Positions 1 through 7,718 of a DNA stretch of 64,000 bases are shown piece after piece. Below the pieces are notes generated by a model, which saw nothing but the letters and a program-made list of their open reading frames with translations, did not search any database and had not been told where the DNA came from. Position 1 is the first letter of the stretch. Each line of letters opens with the position of its first letter. The position numbers and the translations under genes are program-made. The stretch comes from Asaia bogorensis_B (GTDB lineage: Bacteria; Pseudomonadota; Alphaproteobacteria; Acetobacterales; Acetobacteraceae): assembly GCF_900465315.1 (NCBI RefSeq), contig NZ_UBIX01000004.1, one strand, 5' to 3'.

Positions 1-242
1 TAGGCCTTTACCCCACCAACAAGCTAATCGAACGCAGGCTCCTCCACAGGCGACTTGCGCCTTTGACCCTCAGGTATCATGCGGTATTAGCACCAGTTTC
101 CCGATGTTATCCCCCACCCGTGGATAGATCCCTACGCGATACTCACCCGTCCGCCACTCACCCCGAAGGGTCCGTGCGACTTGCATGTGTTAAGCATGCC
201 GCCAGCGTTCGCTCTGAGCCAGGATCAAACTCTCAGGTTCAA
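1..242 (-). rRNA. rrs: 16S ribosomal RNA, 5' end only (partial)
   Basis: On the minus strand the first ~242 bases read as the start of 16S rRNA: the universal 27F region AGAGTTTGATCCTGGCTCAG lies at about 218-237, followed by the conserved AACGCTGGCGGCATGCTTAA segment typical of alphaproteobacteria and the V1-V2 helices. The gene runs off the left edge. The mature 5' end is set at about 242 by analogy with the E. coli start a few bases before AGAGTTTG; it is not exact. An ambiguous base (N) sits at 250, just upstream of the gene. Confidence 0.97.
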
Positions 243-262
243 TTCCAGCNAGCCAAAGCCAA

Positions 263-742
263 CCAAAACCAAACTATAGATCCCGAAACAAAAAAACTGA
301 CGTCTGTAGTTCTTTCGAAAAAGAATAAATCAGTCAGCACTCTCATCATCAGAACCACTGGTTCAGACAACACCAAAGCGCCGCCAACATATCCCTTCCA
401 TAACCTATTCAATTTTCAAAGAACCCTGCCTAACCCTCTGATCTTACTCAGTCTTTCAGGCAGTCACCGCGGCGTGTTCCGCTGCGGTGAACGGGCTTTT
501 AGCCAAAACCAAACTATAGATCCCGAAACAAAAAAACTGACGTCTGTAGTTCTTTCGAAAAAGAATAAATCAGTCAGCACTCTCATCATCAGAACCACTG
601 GTTCAGACAACACCAAAGCGCCGCCAACATATCCCTTCCATAACCTATTCAATTTTCAAAGAACCCTGCCTAACCCTCTGATCTTACTCAGTCTTTCAGG
701 CAGTCACCGCGGCGTGTTCCGCTGCGGTGAACGGGCTTTTAG
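263..742. repeat. Exact 240-bp tandem duplication of the 16S leader
   Basis: Positions 263-502 are repeated at 503-742 with a period of exactly 240 and no mismatch that I can find by eye. On the minus strand each unit contains TTCTTTGAAAATTGAATAGG, which resembles the box-A-like antitermination/processing leader in front of 16S genes. The unit ends at the promoter-proximal TAAAAG. The N at 250, next to the left copy, suggests a scaffold join, so the duplication may be an assembly artefact; a real leader duplication is the alternative. Confidence 0.95.
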
Positions 743-764
743 ACCCCACACCCACACCCGTCAA
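736..764 (-). promoter_or_regulatory. Probable rRNA operon promoter
   Basis: On the minus strand TTGACG (759-764) and TAAAAG (736-741) are separated by 17 bp, a good sigma-70-type spacing just upstream of the rRNA leader. Only the distal repeat copy has this -35; the equivalent position beside the inner copy (503-525) lacks it, so the inner copy should not carry its own promoter. Confidence 0.6.
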
Positions 765-834
765 CACATAATTTCAGAAAAATGACAGCAGGCGAGAAAA
801 AAGTGGCCACGTTTCCCGCCCCTTACGCAAAACA

Positions 835-854
835 GGAGGCCGAAGCCCCCCGTC
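835..854 (-). terminator. Possible weak terminator after the epimerase gene
   Basis: On the minus strand GGGGGC-TTCG-GCCTCC forms a 6-bp stem with a TTCG tetraloop (850-835, one G.U pair), followed by TGTTTTG. It lies about 40 bp past the stop of the minus-strand epimerase gene and before the rRNA promoter. Confidence 0.4.
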
Positions 855-890
855 TGTCCTGTCTTATGGTAACGCCAAAAGAACGTTCGA

Positions 891-1868
891 TCAGAAATGA
901 CTGGTCGTTTCATAAGACGTGAACCACGCCACGAAGCGCTTCACGCCCTCCTCCAATGTGACCACTGGCCGCCAGCCTGTCAGCCTTGTCATCTTTTCAT
1001 GAGAGGACCACGTTGCCTCGACATCTGAACGTGGGCGACGTTTGGCCTCGATAACCGCCTTTTGCCCCAGTTCCTGCTCAAGCAGCGCAACGAGGCGACT
1101 TACAGCCGTCGGTGAGTCACTCCCGAGATTGAAAAGGCGCGAGACCCCTTTTTCTGGCTCATTATCCAGCGCAGCAAGCACGCCGGAGACAATATCGTCG
1201 ATATAGGTGAAATCGCGCGCCAGTCCCTCGCCCTCATAAAGGGTGAGTGCTTCACCTGCCGTGATGGCACGGGCAAATTTGTAATAGGCCATGTCCGGAC
1301 GGCCCCACGGACCGTATGCGGTGAAGAAACGCAGCCCGGTCTGTTTCAGGCCATAAAGATGAGCGTAGGCATGGGCCGTCAACTCACCGGCACGCTTGGT
1401 CACCGCGTAGAATGACCCGGGACGATCGACGGCATCGCTCTCGCGAAAAGGCATCGTCTCGTTGAGACCGTAGACGGACGATGAGGATGCATACACGATG
1501 TGGCGCAGATCCGGCAGGTGACGCGCCGCCTCAAGCAGCACGACATGTCCCATCATATTGGAGGTCACGTAGGCGCATGGGTCGGCCAGTGAATAGCGGA
1601 CCCCTGCCTGAGCGGCCAGATGCACAATATGAGTGATGCCCGGATGCGCTGCGAGGGCAGTCTCCACATCCTCGCGGCGGCTGAGATCACCCTTATGAAA
1701 AACAAAACCATCCTGGCCTACGAGCTGCGCCAGACGATCCTGTTTGAGCTGCACACTATAATAAGCGTTCAGTGAGTCGAACCCGATCACCTCGTGTCCC
1801 TGGCTCAAGAGCTGCGCGGCCACGTGATAGCCGACAAAGCCTGCAGCCCCGGTCAGGAAAACCTTCAT
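891..1868 (-). CDS. UDP-glucuronate 4-epimerase-like NAD-dependent epimerase
   Basis: A 325-residue extended short-chain dehydrogenase. The N-terminal NAD-binding motif TGAAGFVG is near residues 7-14 and the catalytic YxxxK appears as YAVTK. The GFDSLNAYYSVQLKQDRL stretch is characteristic of UDP-glucuronate epimerases of the CapI/LpsL type, which convert UDP-GlcA to UDP-GalA for LPS or exopolysaccharide. It starts 5 bp after the upstream DUF192 gene, so the two are probably co-transcribed. The exact sugar substrate is inferred from family resemblance; another nucleotide-sugar epimerase is possible. Confidence 0.85.
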   Translation of the reverse strand: MKVFLTGAAGFVGYHVAAQLLSQGHEVIGFDSLNAYYSVQLKQDRLAQLVGQDGFVFHKGDLSRREDVETALAAHPGITHIVHLAAQAGVRYSLADPCAYVTSNMMGHVVLLEAARHLPDLRHIVYASSSSVYGLNETMPFRESDAVDRPGSFYAVTKRAGELTAHAYAHLYGLKQTGLRFFTAYGPWGRPDMAYYKFARAITAGEALTLYEGEGLARDFTYIDDIVSGVLAALDNEPEKGVSRLFNLGSDSPTAVSRLVALLEQELGQKAVIEAKRRPRSDVEATWSSHEKMTRLTGWRPVVTLEEGVKRFVAWFTSYETTSHF

Positions 1869-1873
1869 GGCGT

Positions 1874-2401
1874 TCAGTGCGCCACTGGGAGTGCCTTGGA
1901 CGATACGAGATCGCCCACGACAATATTGTTCTTTTCCATCGTACCCGCAGCGACTTCCAGAACGGCGGCTGAATCACCCTGCCCGACCAGACGACGTTCG
2001 CTGAACGGTACAGTCTTTTCAGCTATGGCCTGGATACGACCATCCGTCCCGATAAAGACGATATCGAGCGACGGTGCCGTATCACGCATCCACATGGCAG
2101 CCGCCTCGGGGGGGCTGAACAGGAAGAGCATCCCCGTATTTTCCGCGATGCTCTGGCGCGATGACTCCCCGGCTTCCTTCTGCTTTTCTGTCCGGGCGAC
2201 CTCAACAGTGAAATCATGGCGACCGTTATGACGGTCGGTGATTGTCAGGGAAGCTTTATCGAGAGGCTTTTCAGCGCCAGCCTGAGCTTCGCGCTGACTG
2301 TCCGCCGCGACTGCGCTGGACAAGGTCGGTGCGCCATCCAGTGCAGTGACAGCAAGGACCAGACCGGTCAGAAGCGCACGGCTCCGCAAATTCCTGTTCA
2401 T
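1874..2401 (-). CDS. DUF192 family exported protein
   Basis: 175 residues with an N-terminal signal peptide (hydrophobic stretch about 9-30, likely cleavage after SSAVA). The remainder is a DUF192 domain: F.VEVA.T...K..G-type start, then the conserved GMLFLF and MWMRDT motifs with the later LDIVFI strand. DUF192 proteins are small secreted or periplasmic proteins of unknown biochemical role. It lies between the metallo-hydrolase (18 bp upstream) and the epimerase (5 bp downstream) in one minus-strand run. Confidence 0.85.
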   Translation of the reverse strand: MNRNLRSRALLTGLVLAVTALDGAPTLSSAVAADSQREAQAGAEKPLDKASLTITDRHNGRHDFTVEVARTEKQKEAGESSRQSIAENTGMLFLFSPPEAAAMWMRDTAPSLDIVFIGTDGRIQAIAEKTVPFSERRLVGQGDSAAVLEVAAGTMEKNNIVVGDLVSSKALPVAH

Positions 2402-2419
2402 GTCTGCGCTCCCGGTTAT

Positions 2420-3094
2420 TCAGGCGAGGAAAGGATTATTCTGCCGCTCTTCGCCAATCATGGTTGGCAAACCGTGCCCCGGCAGAACAACGAAATCGTC
2501 AGGCAGGGAAAGCAATGTGCGCTTGATCCCTGCTATCAGGCTCTCATGGTCGCCATAAGCGAAATCCGACCGTCCAACAACACCACGGAACAACGTATCG
2601 CCCACAATGGCCAGTTTATCGGCCCGACTTATATAGATGACATGACCAGGCGTATGGCCTGGACAGTGTGCGACCTCAAACCTGCCAGCCGGGAGGTCAA
2701 TCACCTCGCCCTCCACCACAAACCGGTCGGGATGAGCGTTTCGCAGGTCATACAGCCCAAAAGCCTGAGCCTGATCCTCCACCGTTTCGAGCAAAAAGGC
2801 ATCGCGCCGGTCAGGACCGATCATCGCAACCGGGGCCGATTGACGTTTCTCGAGACCTGCACGCAGGGCATCCGCCCCACCAACATGATCAAAATGCCCG
2901 TGAGTCAGCAGAATGGCATCCACGGTCATGCCCTCAAGCAGCTGCAGAAGTTCAGGTGCGTCCCCTCCCGGATCAACGACAACCGCCCGGCCCGTATCGG
3001 GATCTTCGAGCACGGTACAATTCTGACGCAGTGGCGTTACCTTGACGGTGCGGGCACGCAAATCCGGCTCATCCTCTTCTTGATCGTGACGCAT
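2420..3094 (-). CDS. MBL-fold metallo-hydrolase (glyoxalase II-like)
   Basis: Metallo-beta-lactamase-fold hydrolase. The signature THGHFDHVGG gives the dinuclear metal site, and further ligands are visible in AHCPGHTPGH and IVGDTLF and near the C-terminus in LPGHG. The architecture is that of small GloB-like thioesterase hydrolases. The frame stays open to an ATG at 3205 (261 residues), but those extra 37 residues do not look like the fold; I chose the ATG at 3094 (224 residues), just before TVKVTPLRQNC. No convincing Shine-Dalgarno separates the candidates. Substrate unknown. Confidence 0.85.
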   Translation of the reverse strand: MRHDQEEDEPDLRARTVKVTPLRQNCTVLEDPDTGRAVVVDPGGDAPELLQLLEGMTVDAILLTHGHFDHVGGADALRAGLEKRQSAPVAMIGPDRRDAFLLETVEDQAQAFGLYDLRNAHPDRFVVEGEVIDLPAGRFEVAHCPGHTPGHVIYISRADKLAIVGDTLFRGVVGRSDFAYGDHESLIAGIKRTLLSLPDDFVVLPGHGLPTMIGEERQNNPFLA

Positions 3095-3313
3095 CCCGGA
3101 AGAATGAAGCAGCCTGAAAGGCGGCAATTCCGGAAGCATTGCTGTGCAGACCATGATGCGCAAAGGCTTCATGGCCGCGATACCGCGCAGGGGCCGTTCA
3201 TTCAAGCAATCATATGACGGGCAGGATTGACCGGACCTTCTGGCCGCATCAGAGTCTGGCCCATCCGGCGCGGCGTAATCTGCCCGGAATTACGACGTTA
3301 TCAGGAGACGATC

Positions 3314-3664
3314 ATGAGCCGAATCATTCGCACAGAGCCCAATCCCGTCATGTCCAAAGCCGTCGAATATCACGGCTTCGTTTTCACGCAGGGCGTCGTG
3401 GCCCGTAATCTCGATGCTGATTTCGATGCCCAGACCGCCGATGTGCTCGAGCAGCTGGATGTTCTGCTTGAACAGCATGGTACGGACAACACCCGTATTT
3501 TGCAGGCACAGATCTGGCTGAAGGATATCAGCGACCGCGATGCACTTAACAAGCAGTGGACAGCCTGGCTGCCCAAGGACGCAGCCCCGGCGCGAGCCTG
3601 TGTTCAGGCGATTCTGGCTGACCCGCGTATGCTTGTGGAAATTATGCTGATCACAACGAAGTAG
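3314..3664 (+). CDS. RidA family protein
   Basis: 116 residues of the RidA/YjgF/YER057c superfamily, typically enamine/imine deaminases that quench reactive intermediates of amino-acid metabolism. Visible hallmarks are the GFVFTQGVVA strand, the alternating N..D.. segment, and the conserved arginine in PARACVQA. The start is the ATG at 3314, preceded by AGGAGA at 3303-3308; the upstream in-frame ATG at 3227 is rejected because its sequence is unlike the family. It is transcribed divergently from the metallo-hydrolase gene. Confidence 0.9.
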   Translation: MSRIIRTEPNPVMSKAVEYHGFVFTQGVVARNLDADFDAQTADVLEQLDVLLEQHGTDNTRILQAQIWLKDISDRDALNKQWTAWLPKDAAPARACVQAILADPRMLVEIMLITTK

Positions 3665-3671
3665 AGGTGAT

Positions 3672-3715
3672 TGAATTTTCCCTGAGCCAACACATTTTAT
3701 CTCGGGGAAAATTCA
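3672..3715. terminator. Strong hairpin between ridA and the CHAP gene
   Basis: A 15-bp stem (3672-3686 with 3701-3715, one G.U) closes a 14-nt loop, directly after the ridA stop. There is no long U run, only ATAAAA after it. It may stop ridA transcription or act as a 5' UTR structure for the following gene; the sequence does not decide. Confidence 0.5.
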
Positions 3716-3807
3716 TAAAATCGCCACGACTCTCCCTTACATGGGTTGCCAATCCAAGGTGAACACAGTTACCTAGATGCAACACACAACGGGCGGATAT
3801 TGAATCA

Positions 3808-4590
3808 ATGAACGTGGGACAGAAAAGTTGCCTCAGACTTCTCCGCAGGCCGTTTTTTTCGTCCCTGACCGCTTTATCCCTTCTGGTAGGGTCGGCGGTT
3901 CTGGCCCCAAAAGCTGAAGCGCGCCAGAAGGCTGGTCACAAGGCTGTTATGCACTCAGCGCATAACGTCCGTCACGCTTCTACCCGTCATGCGGCCCTTC
4001 ATCAGACGCGCTTTACAGTACGTCGCCACCGTTCTGGCGGCCATGTTATCCAGTGTGTTGCGTATGCCAAGGCCGCCTCTGATGTTGTGTTGAGCGGTAA
4101 TGCTCGTGACTGGTGGGATAACTCCCGCGGTGTTTATGCCCGTGGTTCTGCTCCCGAGCCCGGCTCGGTGCTGAATTTCCGCGCCATTCGCCGCATGCCC
4201 TATGGCCACGTTGCGGTCGTCCGTGCCGTTGAAGACAATCGTACCATCGTGATCGATCAGTCTCACTGGGCGCAGAATGGCGTTGCCAAGAACGTGCGCG
4301 TGATTGACGTTTCTCCCAACAATGACTGGTCTGCTGTACGCGTGGCGCTCAACAGCAAGTCTGGTACCTACGGCAGCATCTATCCGACATATGGGTTCAT
4401 CTATGGCCGCCCTGATGACGGGGTGATGATGGCTAACAATACGCCTGCGCCCGCCCATCGTTCCACGCGTTCGCATAATGTGACAACGGCAAGCTTCGCG
4501 GCTCTGCAACATCCTATGAACTCGACCGAAGTGGCAGAGGCCCCGGAAGACGCATTCAGCGTAGAAGGCCCCAGCCGCAATCTGCGCTGA
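3808..4590 (+). CDS. Exported CHAP-domain amidase/peptidase
   Basis: 260 residues. An N-terminal signal peptide (hydrophobic about 16-33, likely cleavage after KAEA) is followed by a histidine-rich linker and a CHAP domain (about 78-185), the cysteine/histidine amidohydrolase fold of peptidoglycan hydrolases. Likely catalytic residues are Cys83 in GGHVIQCVAYAK and His134 in YGHVAVV, with the usual GSVLNF strand between. The C-terminal ~60 residues are low-complexity. It stands alone with its own terminator, suggesting an independently regulated cell-wall hydrolase. Confidence 0.85.
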   Translation: MNVGQKSCLRLLRRPFFSSLTALSLLVGSAVLAPKAEARQKAGHKAVMHSAHNVRHASTRHAALHQTRFTVRRHRSGGHVIQCVAYAKAASDVVLSGNARDWWDNSRGVYARGSAPEPGSVLNFRAIRRMPYGHVAVVRAVEDNRTIVIDQSHWAQNGVAKNVRVIDVSPNNDWSAVRVALNSKSGTYGSIYPTYGFIYGRPDDGVMMANNTPAPAHRSTRSHNVTTASFAALQHPMNSTEVAEAPEDAFSVEGPSRNLR

Positions 4591-4618
4591 TCAGACCTGC
4601 TCAGCTGACTTCCGCCAA

Positions 4619-4646
4619 GGCGGCCCGGAAACGGGTCGCCTTTTTT
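4619..4646 (+). terminator. Rho-independent terminator after the CHAP gene
   Basis: A 9-bp stem, GGCGGCCCG paired with CGGGTCGCC (one mismatch/wobble), around a GAAA tetraloop, followed by six T residues, 28 bp past the stop codon. Confidence 0.9.
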
Positions 4647-4713
4647 GTGACCTGCACCCCGCCTCATAATCCTCAGTCGGGCCAAAGCGCCCGAGCCTGT
4701 TGGCATACGGGAT

Positions 4714-5172
4714 TCAGGGGCGTGCTGAACGATGGTAGGGATGGCCCGCGCTGATCGCGCGCGCGCGGTAGATCTGCTCTGCCAGAAGCAATCGCACAAT
4801 CATGTGGGGCCAGGTCATACGCCCGAAGGAGATACGGGCATCGGCCCGCTCAATGACGCTGGCCTCCAGTCCTTCAGCCCCGCCAATGACGAAAGAAACC
4901 TGCTTGCCGGTTGCAAGCCACGAATCGAGCATGGTGGAGAATTGCTGGGAATCGGGTGAATTTCCCCCCTCATCCAGCGCAATCACGATCGTACCCTCGG
5001 GACAGGCAGCCAGAATCGCCGCCGCGTCCTTGCGACGAATCTCCATAGCACTGCCCCGCGATTCGCCAATCTCGATCAGATCGACCCTGGGGCGGGTACG
5101 CTCGACGTAACGGTCGAACAGCTCCCGCTCCGGCCCTCTCTTGAGGCGACCGACCGCCACAATCCTGATCAT
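4714..5172 (-). CDS. rlmH: 23S rRNA (pseudouridine1915-N3)-methyltransferase
   Basis: 152 residues, the usual length of RlmH (YbeA), the SPOUT-class enzyme that N3-methylates pseudouridine 1915 of helix 69 in 23S rRNA using S-adenosylmethionine. Visible hallmarks are VIALDEGG, the knot motif FVIGGAEG, and the conserved C-terminal segment ending AGHPYHR. It is the last gene of a proA-nadD-rsfS-rlmH run and begins 6 bp after rsfS, a common alphaproteobacterial arrangement. Confidence 0.95.
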   Translation of the reverse strand: MIRIVAVGRLKRGPERELFDRYVERTRPRVDLIEIGESRGSAMEIRRKDAAAILAACPEGTIVIALDEGGNSPDSQQFSTMLDSWLATGKQVSFVIGGAEGLEASVIERADARISFGRMTWPHMIVRLLLAEQIYRARAISAGHPYHRSARP

Positions 5173-5178
5173 ACGTAA

Positions 5179-5634
5179 TCAGAGATCCGTCGTGTCGGCT
5201 TCATCGCTGGCAGTATCGTCCAGATCCTTGCCCCACATCCGCTCAAGCGCATAGAGGGCGCGGCTCTCGGGCTTGAACAGATGCACAACGATGTCACCGG
5301 TATCGAGCAGAACCCAATCGGTTCCGTTCGCACCTTCGATGGTGATGCGCTTGATGCCGATTTCGTTCAGCTTGTCTTCAATATGCGTGGCCATGGCGGC
5401 AATCTGCCTGTCGGCAATACCTGTGGCGACCACCATATGGTCAGCAAAGCTGGCACGCCCCCGAAGGTCGAGCGTCACGATATCCTCGGCCTTGTCTTCG
5501 TCAAGGCTTGCCGTGATGAGTGCCAGCGCCTTTTCAACCAGTTCCGGCTCAGCACCGGTGCGCGGTGCGGCACCGCGGGTCTTGCGCGGGCCTGCAGCGG
5601 CGGCCTTCTTGCGCGGCGTGCCGGCGGTCTTCAT
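5179..5634 (-). CDS. rsfS: Ribosomal silencing factor RsfS
   Basis: RsfS (YbeB/Iojap family) binds L14 of the large subunit and blocks subunit joining during starvation. The domain covers about residues 30-135 (DIVTLDLRGRASFADHMVVA, then GTDWVLLDTGDIVVHLF). The annotated start is the ATG at 5634, giving 151 residues with a basic Ala/Lys/Pro tail. The frame stays open upstream to a stop at 5755-5757 with the same basic Pro/Thr/Ala character and no ATG, GTG or TTG. An ATC codon at 5737-5739 (IARKPSDETPTPARR...) follows a GGAG, so the true start may be further upstream. Confidence 0.93.
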   Translation of the reverse strand: MKTAGTPRKKAAAAGPRKTRGAAPRTGAEPELVEKALALITASLDEDKAEDIVTLDLRGRASFADHMVVATGIADRQIAAMATHIEDKLNEIGIKRITIEGANGTDWVLLDTGDIVVHLFKPESRALYALERMWGKDLDDTASDEADTTDL

Positions 5635-5762
5635 GGTGGCAGTGGCCTCGCCCGTGGCGGGCTGGGTCTTGGTCTCACCAGCGGACGCGCGGGTGCGACG
5701 GGCTGGGGTGGGCGTCTCGTCGGACGGTTTTCTGGCGATGGCTCGACACTCCGGTCAATACA

Positions 5763-6419
5763 TTAGAGAGAGAGCGAGGCGGGATAATTGCCGGAATCCC
5801 TCAACGCTGTCGCTGATATACCGTTTTGCGGCGCCGGAAGAAAAGCCCAGACACCACCTTTAGAGCGCGACATGATCGGCCCGCGCCGCGGAGGCACGCG
5901 CATATGGCTCAACGCATGGGTGGCCTGGCCTGACAGCGCTGTGCGATTGCTGCCCGGTCTTGGCACAACTGCCATGGGAACATGCAGGGCAAGATCGCGC
6001 CAGCGACGCCATCGTGTGAGCGTCGCCAGACTGTCCGCTCCCATCAGCCAGACGAAGCGCGCCCTTGGAAAACGCAGCCGCAGCAGCGCGATCGTCTCGA
6101 CGGTATAACGCTTATTCAGCCGCGCCTCGATATCGGTGGCGATGATATGCCGCCCGTCAGCCAGGGCACGTGCCGAATCGAGGCGATTTTCGAACGGCGC
6201 CATGCCCCGCCTTGGCTTGAGCGGATTGCCCGGCGAAACCATGAGCCAGACCTGATCAAGCCGCAGATGCGTCAGGGCATAGCGTGCGAGTTGCAGATGA
6301 CCCGCATGGGCTGGATTGAACGACCCACCCAGCAGCCCGATCGACACCGCACGATTATCGCCATATTTTGGAATTTCCACCACGTCAGGGGCGGGTCTGC
6401 CCGGTGCCTCGGACCTCAT
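5763..6419 (-). CDS. nadD: Nicotinate-nucleotide adenylyltransferase
   Basis: NadD transfers AMP from ATP to nicotinate mononucleotide in NAD synthesis. Hallmarks are the nucleotidyltransferase motif GGSFNPAHAGHLQLA (GSFxPxHxGH), the WLMGADSLATL segment, and ISATALR near the C-terminus (the ISSTxxR motif). The frame is open to an ATG at 6518, but that would overlap proA by 134 bp; I chose the ATG at 6419 (MRSEAPGRPAPDVVE), overlapping proA by 35 bp. A still later start near the Rossmann strand has no ATG. Confidence 0.93.
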   Translation of the reverse strand: MRSEAPGRPAPDVVEIPKYGDNRAVSIGLLGGSFNPAHAGHLQLARYALTHLRLDQVWLMVSPGNPLKPRRGMAPFENRLDSARALADGRHIIATDIEARLNKRYTVETIALLRLRFPRARFVWLMGADSLATLTRWRRWRDLALHVPMAVVPRPGSNRTALSGQATHALSHMRVPPRRGPIMSRSKGGVWAFLPAPQNGISATALRDSGNYPASLSL

Positions 6420-7644
6420 AACGGAAGGTCGTAAGCTGTTCGAGGCCGACGGGGCCACGGGCATGGATCTTGCCTGTGGCAATACCGATCTCGGCCCCGA
6501 ATCCGAATTCTCCGCCATCGCAGAACTGGGTCGAGGCGTTCCACATCACCACGGCGCTATCCGTCCCATTCAGGAAGCGTTCGGCGACCTCTGCATTTTC
6601 AGTGATGATCGCTTCCGTATGACCGCTGCCATAACGCGCAATATGGGCGAGTGCCGAGTCGACATCCTCGACAACAGCCACGGAGAGACGCGCATCGAGC
6701 CATTCTGTCGCAAAGTCATCCGACGTGGCAGGTTCAAGATCATGCACGATATGACGCGCTGTCTCGTCACCCAGAATGGCGCAGCCCAGCGCATGCAGAT
6801 CCTGCACCAGCGCAGGCAACAGGGCCTCGGCAATCGCGTGGTCGATCAGCAGGGTTTCGGTCGCGCCGCAAATACCGGTACGCCGCATCTTGGCATTGGC
6901 GAGAATCTCACGCGCCATCGCGAAGTCGGCATCCTTGTGGATGTAGGTGTGACACAGCCCATCGGCATGAGCGAGAACCGGTACGCGGGCCTCGCGCTGC
7001 ACCCGCTCGACAAGCGATTTGCCACCGCGTGGGATGATCATGTCGATTTCACCAGCGGCTGTCAGCATGGCGGCGACATGCGCCCGATCAGCATCGGGGA
7101 CGATCTGCACGCAGTCACGCGGTAGACCCGCCTTCTCCAGTCCTTCCTGGATGCAGGACTGGATGCACCGTGCTGATTGAAGGCTCTCGGAGCCGCCACG
7201 CAAGATGACGGCATTGCCGGATTTGATGCACAGGCCCGCAGCGTCTGCCCCCACATTGGGGCGGCTTTCATAGATCATGCCAATGACACCAAGCGGAGTC
7301 GCCACACGGCGGATGTTCAGGCCATTGGGACGTGTCCAGTCACACAGCACCCTGCCCACCGGATCCGGCAAAAGCGCAATCGATTCGAGGCCCTTTGCCA
7401 TGGACTCGATCCGTGCAGGCGTCAGCGTCAGCCGGTCGATGAAGGCAGCACTCGCCTTGGAGGAGGCGACATCGCGTGCATTGGCCACAAGAATATCAGG
7501 TGCATGTTCACGCAGTGACGCTGCGGCGGCACGCAAGGCCTCGTTGCGCTGGCTTTCCGGGGCAATGGCGAGAAGACGGGCCGCTGCGCGCGCTGGTCCG
7601 GTCAGGGCCTTGAAATCGGACACGGTCGTAGCAGCTTCCATCAT
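6385..7644 (-). CDS. proA: Gamma-glutamyl phosphate reductase
   Basis: 419 residues, the full length of ProA, which reduces gamma-glutamyl phosphate to glutamate semialdehyde with NADPH in proline synthesis. Visible: the NAD-binding YESRPNVGADAAGLCIKSGN segment, the catalytic cysteine in TGICGATETLL, and the C-terminal FGAEIGIATGKIHARGPVG. The partner proB is not next to it in this window; proC is 10 kb away on the other strand. First gene of the proA-nadD-rsfS-rlmH run. Confidence 0.97.
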   Translation of the reverse strand: MMEAATTVSDFKALTGPARAAARLLAIAPESQRNEALRAAAASLREHAPDILVANARDVASSKASAAFIDRLTLTPARIESMAKGLESIALLPDPVGRVLCDWTRPNGLNIRRVATPLGVIGMIYESRPNVGADAAGLCIKSGNAVILRGGSESLQSARCIQSCIQEGLEKAGLPRDCVQIVPDADRAHVAAMLTAAGEIDMIIPRGGKSLVERVQREARVPVLAHADGLCHTYIHKDADFAMAREILANAKMRRTGICGATETLLIDHAIAEALLPALVQDLHALGCAILGDETARHIVHDLEPATSDDFATEWLDARLSVAVVEDVDSALAHIARYGSGHTEAIITENAEVAERFLNGTDSAVVMWNASTQFCDGGEFGFGAEIGIATGKIHARGPVGLEQLTTFRYEVRGTGQTRP

Positions 7645-7718
7645 TCATTCTCCTGTCTGCCATGCGGCATCTGGCCCGGCCGAACCCGAAAACGGCCCAG
7701 AGGGCGATCAGCTATGTA

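Noticed and set aside
263..742. CRISPR-like repeat array
   Set aside because: Only two 240-bp units without spacers; it is a tandem leader duplication.
63..785. A 240-residue plus-strand frame over the rRNA end and the duplication
   Set aside because: It runs through 16S antisense and the leader and contains an N; its repeated protein section comes only from the 240-bp duplication.
2216..3217. A 333-residue plus-strand frame opposite DUF192 and the metallo-hydrolase
   Set aside because: The minus-strand genes have family motifs; the plus frame is an antisense shadow from GC-rich codon bias.
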